Assembly: GCA_963753075.1 (NCBI GenBank)
Contig: CAVWAR010000002.1
Span: forward strand, 682,001 to 746,000
DNA: 64,000 bases
Direction of reading: 5' to 3'
Origin: Prado023 sp963753075
Lineage (GTDB): Bacteria; Actinomycetota; Actinomycetes; S36-B12; CAIYMF01
The notes beneath the pieces were generated by a model. It ran no database searches and was not told the DNA's origin. It saw only the letters and a list, made by a program, of their open reading frames with translations. Below are positions 1-10,987 of the stretch, piece by piece. The position numbers and the translations under genes were made by a program. How positions within the stretch are numbered: position 1 is the first letter of the stretch; every line of letters starts with the position of its first letter.

Positions 1-160
1 GCTTCGGGTGCACGATCTCGGCCCCGTCAAGCGCCGTGAGCCCCTGATGTGCGACCACCACGGTGCGGACGGCGTACTCCAAGCCAGCGAACAGCGCCGC
101 CTCTGTGCCCGGATGGTCGTCGGCCAGGACGACCATTCCACCCGTCAGGTAGCGGGACAT
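1..160 (-). CDS. N-terminal part of an unrecognised protein, runs off the window
   Basis: Reading leftwards, an ATG at 160-158 opens a frame of at least 53 codons that stays open to the window edge. The start is preceded by a GGAGG ribosome binding site about 6 nt upstream on the minus strand. The visible peptide begins MSRYLTGGMVVLADD and continues with alternating hydrophobic and small residues, as in an alpha/beta cytosolic fold. No family can be named from 53 residues. It is divergent from dnaK, and the gap of about 216 bp between them holds the HspR palindrome, so the two promoters may share that control. The call as a real gene rests on the ribosome binding site, the open frame and the lack of any other gene in this stretch. 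Confidence 0.6.
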   Translation of the reverse strand, partial: MSRYLTGGMVVLADDHPGTEAALFAGLEYAVRTVVVAHQGLTALDGAEIVHPK

Positions 161-247
161 CGTGAACCTCCGCGCTGCGCTGGGCCCCATGAGGTCAAGC
201 CCAAAGCCCTGTCCCCGAATGTAACGGGGTTTGGTGACCTGCGCCAC

Positions 248-268
248 ATTGAGTCGTGACGACTCAAT
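248..268. promoter_or_regulatory. HAIR element, HspR operator of the dnaK operon
   Basis: A perfect 21-bp palindrome, ten bases each side of one central base, with half-sites ATTGAGT and ACTCAAT spaced by 7 nt. This matches the actinobacterial HAIR consensus CTTGAGT-N7-ACTCAAG except at the outermost base of each arm. It lies about 110 bp upstream of dnaK, whose operon encodes the cognate repressor HspR, so autoregulation is expected. The dnaK promoter probably lies at about 285-316 (TTGCCA and GATAGT are visible, but their 20-bp spacing is long). Confidence 0.9.
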
Positions 269-376
269 TCGCATGAGTCTCCGTTTGCCATGGCTTCGAA
301 GTCGTGGCACGATAGTGCCTGTCATAGAGCCCGACGGCAACCGCTCGGGCACCCATCCTGAAAGGAACCACCACAC

Positions 377-2226
<1,850 letters not shown>

Positions 2227-2230
<4 letters not shown>

Positions 2231-2943
2231 CCCAGCCTTCCGAGCACGACCCGCGTCCCGGGGGCCACGTGCCCCCGGGCGCGGGGGAACCCGGCCAGCC
2301 GGGACCGGAGCCGACTTCGGCGCCGGACCCGGAGCTGGATCCGGACCCCGCGGTGGCGGAGCCCGTCGCTGAGGAGGTCGTCGAGGGCGAGATCGTCGAA
2401 CCGGGCGATGCAGCTGAGGCGGAGGCCGATGCCCTGCTGGCCGAGGCGCTGGACGCCGACGCCATCGAGGCGGAGTTCGCCGAGGCCGAGGGCGACCTGG
2501 CTGCGGCGGCAGGTGACCCCAGCGTCGGCTCCGCCGCGGTGGCGGCCCTGACCGCCGACCTGCAGCGTGTGCACGCCGAGTACGCCAACTACCGCAAGCG
2601 GGTGGAGCGCGACCGTGAGCTGGTTCGTGATCGGGCTGTGGAGACCGCCCTGATCGGGCTGCTGCCGATCCTCGACGACATCGACCGCGCGCGTGACCAC
2701 GACGAGCTCGTGGGCGGGTTCCGCAGCGTCGGCGAGGCGCTGCAGGCCGCGGTCCAGAGACTCGGCCTCGTACCGTTCGGCGCCATCGGCGAGGAGTTCG
2801 ACCCGAATCGCCATGAGGCACTCATGCGCGAGGAGAGCGAAGGGGTCACCGAGCCAACCGTGGTTCGGGTGCTCCAGGTCGGCTACGAGATGAACGGCCG
2901 GATCGTACGGCCTGCGCGGGTGTCGGTTGCTGGCACCGATTGA
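2227..2943 (+). CDS. grpE: Nucleotide exchange factor GrpE
   Basis: GrpE releases ADP from DnaK and acts as a thermosensing homodimer in the cytosol. The 238-residue protein starts with a long disordered segment (about 1-85) rich in proline, alanine, aspartate and glutamate. A helical stretch containing QRVHAEYANYRKRVERDRE (about 112-130) is the family's coiled coil, and a C-terminal beta domain carries EEFDPNRHEALM. The GTG start overlaps the dnaK stop (GTGA), so translation is probably coupled. The acidic N-terminal extension is longer than in E. coli GrpE but common in actinobacteria. The gap to dnaJ is 48 nt and has a GGGAGGAGGTGAGGG ribosome binding region. Confidence 0.96.
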
Positions 2944-2991
2944 TCAACACAGGCCCGTGGATCGGCACATTCGGGAGGAGGTGAGGGTGCG

Positions 2992-4239
2992 GTGAGTACC
3001 AAGGACTGGATCGACAAGGACTTCTACAAGGCCCTGGGCGTCAAGAAGGACGCGACGGCCGCGGAGATCAAGAAGGCCTACCGCACCCTCGCCCGCGAGC
3101 ACCATCCGGACAAGAACCCCGACAACGCGGCGGCGGAGGCACGGTTCAAGGATGTCTCCGAGGCCTACGACGTCCTCAGCGACCCCAAGACGCGGGCAGA
3201 GTACGACGAGGCCCGGACCCTCTTCGGCAGTGGTGGGGCGCGCTTCCCCGGGGGCGGGTTCCCCGGCAGTGGCGGCCGAGGACCCAGCCAGCCGGGCGGC
3301 GGGGCCAACCTGAACGTCGACGACCTGCTCGCCCAGATGCGCCAGCAGGGCGGCGCCGGTGGCGGAGCGGGCGGTGGCGCCGGAGGCGTGTTCGGCGACG
3401 TGCTCGGCGGTCTGTTCAACCGCGGCGGCGGTCAGCGCAGCGCACCGCGACCGGCACGTCGCGGCGCCGACGTCGAGAGCCAGGCCACGATCTCGTTCAC
3501 CGATGCGCTCGACGGTGTGACCGTCTCCCTGCGCCTGACGACTGACGAGCCGTGCACCACATGCCAGGGCACTGGTGCCGCCAAGGGCACGTCCCCGCGG
3601 CTGTGCGAGGCCTGTGACGGGCACGGCGAGGTCCTGCGGGGCCAGGGTGGCTTCGCGATGCCCGAGCCGTGCCGCACGTGCCGTGGCCGCGGGATGGTCG
3701 CCGACCACCCCTGCGCCACGTGCACCGGCTCCGGGCACGCGAAGTCGGCGCGCCCGGTGAACGCGCGGATCCCCCCGGGGGTGACCGACGGATCCAAGAT
3801 CCGGCTCAAGGGCAAGGGCGCCGCCGGCGAGAACGGTGGCCCGCCCGGTGATCTGTTCATCATCGTCCATGTCGGTGCCGACCCCGTGTTCGGCCGATCG
3901 AAGGACAACGTGACGGTCGCCGTGCCGGTCACGTTCGCCGAGGCCGCCCTGGGCGCAGAGGTGCCGGTCCCGCTGCCCCGCGGCGGGACAGTGACCCTGA
4001 AGGTCCCCGGCGGCACACCCAGCGGACGCACGTTGCGGGTCCGCGGACGAGGCGCCACCCGGCGCGACGGGACGAAGGGCGACCTGCTGGCCACCGTCGA
4101 GGTCGCCGTTCCACGCACCCTGACGAAGGAGGCCCGCGCGGCCCTGTCCAGCTACGTCGCAGCAGCCGCAGAACCTGATCCCCGTGCCGAGCTGATGGCT
4201 GAGACTGCTGGAAGGAGAGTTCCTGATGGAGATCGATGA
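2992..4239 (+). CDS. dnaJ: Chaperone protein DnaJ (Hsp40)
   Basis: Co-chaperone that delivers clients to DnaK and stimulates its ATPase. The 415-residue protein has an N-terminal J domain with HPD at residues 38-40, a long glycine-rich linker (about 78-160), four zinc-binding CxxCxGxG repeats from about residue 188 (CTTCQGTG, CEACDGHG, CRTCRGRG, CATCTGSG), and two C-terminal beta domains. All catalytic and zinc-binding features are present, so this is a full type I DnaJ. The GTG start is placed behind a strong purine-rich site (GGGAGGAGGTGAGGG at 2973-2987). The 3' end overlaps hspR by 14 nt, so the last codons also encode the hspR start. Confidence 0.96.
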   Translation: MSTKDWIDKDFYKALGVKKDATAAEIKKAYRTLAREHHPDKNPDNAAAEARFKDVSEAYDVLSDPKTRAEYDEARTLFGSGGARFPGGGFPGSGGRGPSQPGGGANLNVDDLLAQMRQQGGAGGGAGGGAGGVFGDVLGGLFNRGGGQRSAPRPARRGADVESQATISFTDALDGVTVSLRLTTDEPCTTCQGTGAAKGTSPRLCEACDGHGEVLRGQGGFAMPEPCRTCRGRGMVADHPCATCTGSGHAKSARPVNARIPPGVTDGSKIRLKGKGAAGENGGPPGDLFIIVHVGADPVFGRSKDNVTVAVPVTFAEAALGAEVPVPLPRGGTVTLKVPGGTPSGRTLRVRGRGATRRDGTKGDLLATVEVAVPRTLTKEARAALSSYVAAAAEPDPRAELMAETAGRRVPDGDR

Positions 4240-4543
4240 CGACACGCCGCTGTACGTGATGTCCGTGGCAGCGTCGCTCTCCGGCCTGCATCCGCAGACC
4301 CTTCGCCAGTACGACCGTCTCGGCCTGGTCAGTCCACAGCGCACTGACGGGCGCAACCGGCTCTACTCGATGAACGACATCGCCCGGCTGCGCGACATCC
4401 AGGGGCTGACCGCTGATGGGGTCAACCTCACCGGGATCATCCGGATCCTTGACCTCTCCGAGCAGCTCGAGGGGCTGCGCCACCGGCTCCAGGAGGTTCG
4501 AGGGGCGGCAGCGCTCCACATCCCTGGTCGTCTGGCGCCCTGA
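4226..4543 (+). CDS. hspR: Heat-shock repressor HspR, MerR family
   Basis: HspR represses the dnaK operon by binding HAIR palindromes, with DnaK as corepressor in actinobacteria. The 105-residue protein has the MerR winged helix in the first 70 residues (YVMSVAASLSGLHPQTLRQYDRLGLV, then a wing with GRNRLYS) and a helical segment LSEQLEGLRHRLQEV. The C-terminus is short compared with the roughly 125-150 residues typical of HspR, ending soon after the helix. The start lies inside the last codons of dnaJ, behind GGAAGGAGAG, so translation is likely coupled. The operator for this repressor is visible at 248-268, which closes the autoregulatory loop. Confidence 0.94.
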   Translation: MEIDDDTPLYVMSVAASLSGLHPQTLRQYDRLGLVSPQRTDGRNRLYSMNDIARLRDIQGLTADGVNLTGIIRILDLSEQLEGLRHRLQEVRGAAALHIPGRLAP

Positions 4544-4597
4544 GCGTCGGCGCTGAGGTCGGATCCCGACCAGCCACGACCGTGAAGGAGTAGTGCA

Positions 4598-7183
4598 ATG
4601 GCTGACCAGTTCACCACCCGAACCCAGGAGGCCCTGCAGGCCGCTGTGCGCGATGCTGCGGGCCGGGGCAATGCCCACGTCGAGCCCGCCCACGTCCTCA
4701 AGGCGCTGCTCGACCAGCGCGATGGGATCGCCGTCGCCCTGCTGACGGGTCTGAGCATCAACGTCGAGGACCTCTCCCGGCAGACCGGGCGTGCCATTGA
4801 GGCGTTCCCGGCTGCCTCGGGCTCCACGGTTGCCAGCGCGGACCTGTCGCAGCCCACCTACAAGGTGCTCAAGGCCGCCGGTGAGCTGGCGCGCGATCGC
4901 GGCGACAGCTTCGTCTCGACCGAGCACGTGCTCATCGCCCTGTCCGCTCCGGACGCACCCACCGGCGCCCTGCTGGAGGCCAGCGGCGCGAACCCGCAGG
5001 CGCTGCTGAGCGCCCTGGACGCCGCCCGCGGCGGGCGGCGGGTCGACTCGGCGGACCCGGAGGGCAGCTTCAAGGCGCTGGAGAAGTTCGGCGTCGACCT
5101 CACAGCTCGGGCCCGCGAGGGGAAGATCGATCCGGTGATCGGCCGGGACGCCGAGATCCGCCGGGTCGTGCAGGTGCTTTCGCGGCGCACCAAGAACAAC
5201 CCGGTCCTCATCGGTGAGCCGGGCGTCGGCAAGACCGCCGTCGTGGAGGGGCTGGCCCAGCGGATCGTCGCCGGGGATGTCCCAGAGTCGTTGCGCGGCA
5301 AGCGCCTCATCGCCCTGGACATGGGCTCGATGGTTGCCGGCGCGAAGTACCGCGGTGAGTTCGAGGAGCGGCTGAAGTCGGTCCTTGAGGAGATCAAGGA
5401 CTCCGACGGCCAGATCATCACGTTCATCGACGAGCTGCACACCGTCGTGGGCGCCGGTGCGACCGGCGATTCCGCGATGGACGCGGGCAACATGCTCAAG
5501 CCGATGTTGGCCCGGGGCGAGCTGCGGATGGTCGGCGCGACCACCCTGGACGAGTACCGCGAGCACATCGAGAAGGATGCGGCGCTCGAGCGTCGTTTCC
5601 AGCAGGTCCTCGTCGGCGAGCCCAGCGTGGAGGACACCATCGGCATCCTGCGCGGACTGAAGGAGAAGTACGAGGCGCACCACAAGGTGGCCATCGCAGA
5701 TGCTGCGCTGGTGGCCGCGGCGGCCCTGTCGGATCGCTACATCACCTCCCGGTTCCTTCCGGACAAGGCCATCGACCTCGTCGACGAGGCTGCCAGCCGT
5801 CTTCGGATGGAGATCGACTCGTCGCCGGTTGAGGTCGATGCGTTGCAGCGACAGGTCGATCGCCTGCTGATGGAGGAGCTCGCGCTGGCCAAGGAGACCG
5901 ACGATGCAAGTGTCGCCCGGCTGGCGAAGCTGCGGGCGGACCTGGCCGACAAGCAGGAGCAGCTCGCGGCCCTGCGGGCCCGCTGGGACCAGGAGAAGGC
6001 CGGCCTGGACCGCGTCGGCGACCTGAAGATCCGGATCGACGAGTTGCGGATGACCGCGGAGCGCGTTCAGCGCGAGGGTGACTTCGAGGCGGCCGCCCGA
6101 ATCCTGTACGGGGAGCTCCCCGAGCTGGAGGAGCAGCTCGGGACCGTGGCCGCCGAGGTCAACGACCGTGCCGCCATGGTCCGTGAGGAGGTCGGCCCGG
6201 ACGACGTGGCCGAGGTCGTGGGTGCCTGGACCGGGATCCCCGCCGGCCGCCTCCTGGAGGGCGAGACCGAGAAGCTGCTGCGGATGGAGCAGGAGCTCGG
6301 CGCCCGGGTCGTGGGCCAGGACGCCGCCGTTGCGACTGTGTCCGACGCCGTGCGCCGGGCCCGTGCCGGGATTGCCGACCCGGACCGGCCCACCGGATCG
6401 TTCCTGTTCCTCGGCCCGACCGGTGTCGGCAAGACCGAGCTGGCCAAGGCGCTGGCGGAGTTCCTGTTCGACGACGAGCGCGCCATCACCCGGATCGACA
6501 TGAGCGAGTACAGCGAGAAGCATGCGGTCGCCCGGCTCGTGGGTGCTCCCCCCGGATACATCGGCTACGAGGAGGGCGGTCAGCTCACCGAGGCTGTGCG
6601 CCGCAGGCCCTACAGCGTCGTCCTGCTCGACGAGGTGGAGAAGGCGCACCCGGAGGTCTTCAACATCCTCCTGCAGGTGCTCGACGACGGGCGCCTGACC
6701 GACGGCCAGGGCCGCACCGTGGACTTCCGCAACGCCATCCTGATCCTGACGTCCAACCTCGGGTCCCAGGCGCTGATCGACCCGACGCTCACACCCGAGC
6801 AGCGCCAGGAGGCGGTCATGGCCGTCGTGCGCAGCTCCTTCAAGCCGGAGTTCCTCAACCGGCTCGACGACACCATCATGTTCGACGCGCTGACCCGCGC
6901 GGACCTCGCGTCGATCGTGGACATCCAGGTCGGCGCGCTCGCCCAGCGGCTGTCCGACCGGCGGATCTCCCTCGAGGTCGACCCGGCCGCGCGTGAGTGG
7001 CTCGCTGACCACGGCTTCGATCCGCTGTACGGCGCCCGGCCGCTGCGCCGGTTGATCCAGACCTCGATCGGCGACCCGCTGGCCCGGGGCATCCTGTCCG
7101 GAGCGATCATCGACGGTTCAACCGTGCGCGTCGAGGTGCCCGAGCAGGGCTCTGCCGAGGGGCTGGTCCTGGTGCCGAGCTGA
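4598..7183 (+). CDS. clpB: ATP-dependent disaggregase ClpB
   Basis: Hexameric AAA+ machine that pulls polypeptides out of aggregates together with DnaK. The 861 residues show the double Clp N-domain (about 1-145), AAA-1 with Walker A GEPGVGKT near 205 and Walker B FIDELH near 275, the coiled-coil M domain (about 400-520) that distinguishes ClpB from ClpA/C, and AAA-2 with GPTGVGKT near 606 and LLDEVEKAHP near 675. The C-terminal small domain ends in a serine-rich tail. GAAGGAG stands 7-8 nt before the ATG. It follows hspR by 54 nt with no visible terminator or HAIR in the gap, so it is probably co-transcribed with the dnaK operon. Confidence 0.97.
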   Translation: MADQFTTRTQEALQAAVRDAAGRGNAHVEPAHVLKALLDQRDGIAVALLTGLSINVEDLSRQTGRAIEAFPAASGSTVASADLSQPTYKVLKAAGELARDRGDSFVSTEHVLIALSAPDAPTGALLEASGANPQALLSALDAARGGRRVDSADPEGSFKALEKFGVDLTARAREGKIDPVIGRDAEIRRVVQVLSRRTKNNPVLIGEPGVGKTAVVEGLAQRIVAGDVPESLRGKRLIALDMGSMVAGAKYRGEFEERLKSVLEEIKDSDGQIITFIDELHTVVGAGATGDSAMDAGNMLKPMLARGELRMVGATTLDEYREHIEKDAALERRFQQVLVGEPSVEDTIGILRGLKEKYEAHHKVAIADAALVAAAALSDRYITSRFLPDKAIDLVDEAASRLRMEIDSSPVEVDALQRQVDRLLMEELALAKETDDASVARLAKLRADLADKQEQLAALRARWDQEKAGLDRVGDLKIRIDELRMTAERVQREGDFEAAARILYGELPELEEQLGTVAAEVNDRAAMVREEVGPDDVAEVVGAWTGIPAGRLLEGETEKLLRMEQELGARVVGQDAAVATVSDAVRRARAGIADPDRPTGSFLFLGPTGVGKTELAKALAEFLFDDERAITRIDMSEYSEKHAVARLVGAPPGYIGYEEGGQLTEAVRRRPYSVVLLDEVEKAHPEVFNILLQVLDDGRLTDGQGRTVDFRNAILILTSNLGSQALIDPTLTPEQRQEAVMAVVRSSFKPEFLNRLDDTIMFDALTRADLASIVDIQVGALAQRLSDRRISLEVDPAAREWLADHGFDPLYGARPLRRLIQTSIGDPLARGILSGAIIDGSTVRVEVPEQGSAEGLVLVPS

Positions 7184-7395
7184 TCGGTGCCCCGCCCGGC
7201 CGCCATGGTTCGGCCGCTTGACCGCTGAGTCGCATCGGCCAGGCCCCACCGCTAGCCTGCTCCGGGTCCGGCCATGCCCGAGTGTCCACCAAGGGCATCG
7301 TCTCGGATGCGAGCCGGTCAACCCGGGCCCAGATGCAGGGCAGGCACGAGGGATGGCCCGTAGGACGGTCGACCGGGGGACGACGGACACGGTCA

Positions 7396-7416
7396 GGCGA
7401 GCATCACGTGCTCGCC
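7396..7416 (+). other. Short perfect hairpin just before the start of the MFS-patatin gene
   Basis: GGCGAGCA and TGCTCGCC (8 bp) enclose the loop TCACG. The hairpin ends 10 nt before the GGAGGGG ribosome binding site (7427-7433) of the next gene. It could end clpB-operon transcription or structure the leader of the next gene. There is no T-run after it. The rest of 7184-7439 holds no gene that I can support. Confidence 0.4.
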
Positions 7417-7439
7417 GCGGCGCAACGGAGGGGTCCTTG

Positions 7440-10400
7440 ATGAGTCCAGAAGCCCCGCCCACGACGCCCACAGGTGCGGTGACGCGCGGCCGAGTGTCGA
7501 GCGGAACCGTCCTCGCGGTGGCCTCGTTCGGGGCCTTCCTGGCCTTCCTCGACGCCACGATCGTCAACGTCGCCTTCCCGAGCATCCGCGAGTCCTTCCC
7601 CGACTCGACGATCAGCAACCTGTCGTGGGTGCTCAACTCGTACAACATCGTATTCGCCGCATTCCTGGTGCCGTTCGGCCGACTCACGGACCTGATCGGC
7701 CGTCGGCGCGCCTTCGTGTGGGGCGTGCTGGTCTTCACCGTCGCCTCAGTGATCTGCGCCGTCTCTCCATCCCTGCTGTTCCTCGTCGCTGCGCGTGTCC
7801 TGCAGGCGCTCGGCGCGGCGATGCTGGTGCCCGCGTCGCTGGCGCTGGTGGTTGCGGCCTTCCCGTCCGAGCGACGCAGCCACGCGGTCGGGCTGTGGGG
7901 CGCCACTGCGGCCCTCGCATCCGGCCTGGGGCCGCCCATCGGCGGACTGCTCATCGAGGTCGGCGACTGGCGGTGGGCGTTCCTGGTCAACCTCCCGTTC
8001 GGGGTGGTCGCCTGGGTGCTGGCCCGTCGTTCGCTGGTCGAGAGCCGAGCGCCGGGTCGTCGATTCCTCCCCGACCTCGGCGGGGCTGCCCTCTTCGCGC
8101 TCTCGTTGGGCCTGCTCACGCTGGCAATCGTCCAGGGCAATGACTGGGGCTGGACCAGCCCGGCGGTGATCGCCTGCTTCGGGGTCTCGGCAGTCCTGCT
8201 GCTCGGCTTCGTGTCCACCTCGCGACGGCACCGGGCGCCGCTCCTGGATCCCGCGCTGCTGAAGGTGCGGGCGTTCCGGGTGGGCAACGTCGCCACCGTC
8301 ACCGCCGGGATGGGCTTCTACGCCTACCTGCTCACCAATGTCCTGTGGCTGACCTACGTGTGGAACTACAGCATCCTTCGGGCCGGCATGGCGCTGGTGC
8401 CTGCCGCCCTCATCGCCGCAGTCGTCGCCGGGGTACTTGGCCCGGTGGCCGCCGAGCGTGGCTTTCGGATCTTCATCCTTCCCGGTGCCCTGATCTGGGC
8501 AGCCTCCTACGTCTGGTACGCCACCCAGGTGGGGACGACCCCACAGTTCCTCACCGAGTGGCTGCCGGGTCAGGTGCTCAGCGGGATCGGCGTCGGGATG
8601 ACCCTGCCGCTCCTGGGCAGCGCGGCGCTCGCTGCGGTCCCCGGTGGCCGCTACGCCACCGCGTCAGCAGTCGGATCGAGCTCACGGCAGCTCGGAGGCG
8701 TCCTGGGCATCGCCCTGCTGGTGGTCATCATCGGTACGCCGACGCCGGCCACCACGGTGGACTCGTTCCGCACCGGGTGGTGGCTGTCGGTCGCCTGCTT
8801 CGTGGCGACGGCGATCATCGCAGCGTTCCTCGGCCGCATCGGTCCGGCCGACGAGGAGCCCACCGACCCGTCCTCGAAGCGGATCGAGGTGCACCTGCCG
8901 GATGCCGTGCGTGGGCCGACGCCAGGAGCGGCATCGATGGCCGGTGTCGCCCTGTTCAACAGGCTGCCTGCGGTGGTCCGTGCGGCTTTGGATCAGGCGT
9001 CGATCGATCGGCATGTGCACGCCGGCTCCTGGTTGTTCCGTGCCGGCGATCCCGCAGGTGCGGTCTACGTCGTGCGGTCCGGACGCCTCGAGGTGGTGGC
9101 CGATGGCGAGGTGATCCGCGAGCTGGGTCCGGGCGCAGTCGTGGGCGAGTTGGCCCTGCTGACCGCCGGTGTGCGCTCGGCGTCGGTCCGGGCCCGGCGC
9201 GACAGCGTCCTGAGCGAGGTGTCGCGCGCTGACTTCGACGCGGCCATGGGCCGCGATCCTGCGTCCTATCCGGCGCTGGCCGGGGTCCTGGCCGAACAGC
9301 TCTCCGACGCACGGCCCCCCGCCCAACCGATGGGTACCCAGCCGGTCGTCGTCGCGTTGGTCGGGCTGCACCCCGGTGCTGCCGTCCACGAGGTCGCCGC
9401 CCGGCTGACCGAGCACCTGGGCACGCAGCTCCGGGCGAAGGTGGTGGCCGAGCACACGCAGCAGGCACTCGAGCGTGCGGAAGGCGAGCTGGACCGGGTC
9501 GTGCTGGTGGCTGGGGCGGACGACGCCACCCGTGACTACTGCGTGCGTCAGGCAGATCACGTGGTCCTGGTCGCCGAGGCCTCCCGGCCTGCGTCCGAGT
9601 TTGGGGGTGTGGACAGCCACGGCGCCGACCTCGTGCTCGTCGGCGCACGTCCGGTCGAGGCAGAGCTGGCCACGTGGTGCGAGGTCCTGGACCCATGGCA
9701 GGTGACGGTTGTTGCCAACGGTGCGCCCGGCGCCGACTTGCGCAGTCTCGCGGCCCGCATCGGGGGCTGGTCGGTCGGCATGGTGATGGCCGGCGGCGGG
9801 GCGCGTGCATTCGCTCACATCGGGGTCTTGAAGGAGCTGTCGGCGGCCGGGATCAGCGTGGATCGGGTGGCCGGCTCCAGCGTCGGGTCGATCGTCGCCG
9901 GCCTGCATGCCCTGGGCCTCGATCCGGAGGCGATCCACGATGTCTGCTACTCCGAGTTCGTGCGGCGGAACCCCTTCAGCGACTACACCCTCCCGACGGC
10001 CTCGCTGGCCAGGGGCCGCCGCACGAGGCAGGCCGTGCGGACTCATGCGGGCGGTCGGGAGATCCGGGCACTGCCCAGGCAGTTCCGGGCCATGAGTGTT
10101 GATCTGTTGGCCCGCACCGAGGTCGCGCATCGGAGCGGGGATCTCGCCGAAGCCATCTCGGCATCGGTGTCGCTGCCCGTGCTGTTCCCGCCCCTGCGCC
10201 ATGACGGTCGGTTGCTCATCGACGGAGGTGTCCTGGACAACCTGCCGGTCGGGCTGCTGACGGAGCGCGACGAGGGGCCGATCCTGGCGGTGAACATCGC
10301 GATGGGCGGCGGCGGTGGAGCCGCGGCGCGCATCGGTCAGCCGCGGGTACCACCGCTGGGGGACACGATCCTGCGCACGATGATGATCGGCAGCGGCGGT

Positions 10401-10586
10401 GCAGTGGCTTCGGCACGTGCCCGGGGGGCCACGGTCGTCACGCCGCCGCCGCTCGGGGTCGGGCTCCTGGAGTTCCACCAGCTCGACGTCGTGGTCGAGG
10501 CGGGCCGGATGGCTGCGCGCGAACTCCTGGAGCAGACCGGTGGGCAGTTCCCGGGGGCTGTGGTGCCGTCGTCCCGCACGGTCTGA
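7440..10586 (+). CDS. Fusion: MFS transporter (DHA2-like), cyclic-nucleotide-binding domain and patatin-like phospholipase
   Basis: The 1048-residue protein has three parts. About 20-475 is a multi-span MFS permease of the EmrB/QacA type, with the early GRLTDLIGRRRAFVWG loop. About 500-615 is a cNMP-binding (CAP_ED) domain including GSWLFRAGDPAGAVYVV and GAVVGELALLT. About 780-960 is a patatin/NTE domain with the oxyanion loop GGGARAFAHIG, nucleophile motif GSSVGS near 811 and catalytic DGGVLDN near 927. The lipase dyad is therefore intact. A degenerate P-loop-like domain lies between the last two. The ATG at 7440 is chosen for GGAGGGG 6 nt before it; the frame is open further upstream. Mycobacteria have proteins of the same domain order and size (the Rv3239c/Rv3728 type, from memory). 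Substrate and ligand are unknown; membrane lipid remodelling coupled to export is a guess. Confidence 0.9.
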   Translation: MSPEAPPTTPTGAVTRGRVSSGTVLAVASFGAFLAFLDATIVNVAFPSIRESFPDSTISNLSWVLNSYNIVFAAFLVPFGRLTDLIGRRRAFVWGVLVFTVASVICAVSPSLLFLVAARVLQALGAAMLVPASLALVVAAFPSERRSHAVGLWGATAALASGLGPPIGGLLIEVGDWRWAFLVNLPFGVVAWVLARRSLVESRAPGRRFLPDLGGAALFALSLGLLTLAIVQGNDWGWTSPAVIACFGVSAVLLLGFVSTSRRHRAPLLDPALLKVRAFRVGNVATVTAGMGFYAYLLTNVLWLTYVWNYSILRAGMALVPAALIAAVVAGVLGPVAAERGFRIFILPGALIWAASYVWYATQVGTTPQFLTEWLPGQVLSGIGVGMTLPLLGSAALAAVPGGRYATASAVGSSSRQLGGVLGIALLVVIIGTPTPATTVDSFRTGWWLSVACFVATAIIAAFLGRIGPADEEPTDPSSKRIEVHLPDAVRGPTPGAASMAGVALFNRLPAVVRAALDQASIDRHVHAGSWLFRAGDPAGAVYVVRSGRLEVVADGEVIRELGPGAVVGELALLTAGVRSASVRARRDSVLSEVSRADFDAAMGRDPASYPALAGVLAEQLSDARPPAQPMGTQPVVVALVGLHPGAAVHEVAARLTEHLGTQLRAKVVAEHTQQALERAEGELDRVVLVAGADDATRDYCVRQADHVVLVAEASRPASEFGGVDSHGADLVLVGARPVEAELATWCEVLDPWQVTVVANGAPGADLRSLAARIGGWSVGMVMAGGGARAFAHIGVLKELSAAGISVDRVAGSSVGSIVAGLHALGLDPEAIHDVCYSEFVRRNPFSDYTLPTASLARGRRTRQAVRTHAGGREIRALPRQFRAMSVDLLARTEVAHRSGDLAEAISASVSLPVLFPPLRHDGRLLIDGGVLDNLPVGLLTERDEGPILAVNIAMGGGGGAAARIGQPRVPPLGDTILRTMMIGSGGAVASARARGATVVTPPPLGVGLLEFHQLDVVVEAGRMAARELLEQTGGQFPGAVVPSSRTV

Positions 10587-10611
10587 GATCCGCCCTCGCC
10601 TGCGAACAGGT

Positions 10612-10698
10612 GACCCCCCGCGCACCCGTCAGAGCCCGCTTATCCTTGCTGCCTTCCGGCCCTGGGGAGGTTCACAGGGTGACGCCACACGGGGGGTC
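10612..10698 (-). ncRNA. ffs: Signal recognition particle RNA, small bacterial (4.5S) type
   Basis: On the minus strand the ends pair as GACCCCCCG with CGGGGGGTC, and the apical domain carries CAGGGCCGGAAGGCAGCAA, the near-invariant SRP helix 8 sequence (consensus CAGGNCCGGAAGGNAGCA) that binds Ffh. The length of about 87 nt fits the small SRP RNA without an Alu domain. The ends are set by the terminal stem and may be off by a few bases. Confidence 0.95.
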
Positions 10699-10834
10699 AG
10701 CAATCATTCTACGCCCCTCGGGCGAGTGCCGATACGCGCCTGCAGTGGTGGGCGAGCTGCCCGGTTGTGTCAGTGGCACGGCATGCCAGCCGGTGGATTC
10801 GGAGAACACTGCCGGGCACCGTAGAATCCGTCGC

Positions 10835-10919
10835 GGAGGATTCGCATAGTGGCCTAGTGCGCACGACTGGAAATCGTGTTGGGTTAACGCCCTCACGGGT
10901 TCAAATCCCGTATCCTCCG
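10835..10919 (+). tRNA. tRNA-Ser, anticodon GGA
   Basis: The 85-nt class II tRNA has acceptor arms GGAGGAT and ATCCTCC, anticodon stem CACGA/TCGTG enclosing loop CTGGAAA with anticodon GGA at 10869-10871, a long variable arm, and T arm CGGGTTCAAATCCCG. The discriminator is G at 10919. The next bases are CCG, so CCA is not encoded. It reads UCC and UCU codons. Confidence 0.97.
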
Positions 10920-10925
10920 CCGTTT

Positions 10926-10956
10926 GTGAGGGGCAGCCGTCGCGGCTGCCCCTCAC
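10926..10956 (+). terminator. Strong hairpin terminator after tRNA-Ser(GGA)
   Basis: A perfect 13-bp stem, GTGAGGGGCAGCC with GGCTGCCCCTCAC, encloses the loop GTCGC. It starts 7 nt after the tRNA. There is no clear T-run, as is common for actinobacterial terminators. Confidence 0.8.
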
Positions 10957-10987
10957 GAGTTCCCGGTGCAGTCCCAGCGGCCAGATG

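Noticed and set aside
3929..7012. A 1000-codon open frame antisense to clpB
   Set aside because: Caused by GC-rich third positions of clpB. The frame has no domain, no ribosome binding site and runs through every ClpB motif on the other strand.
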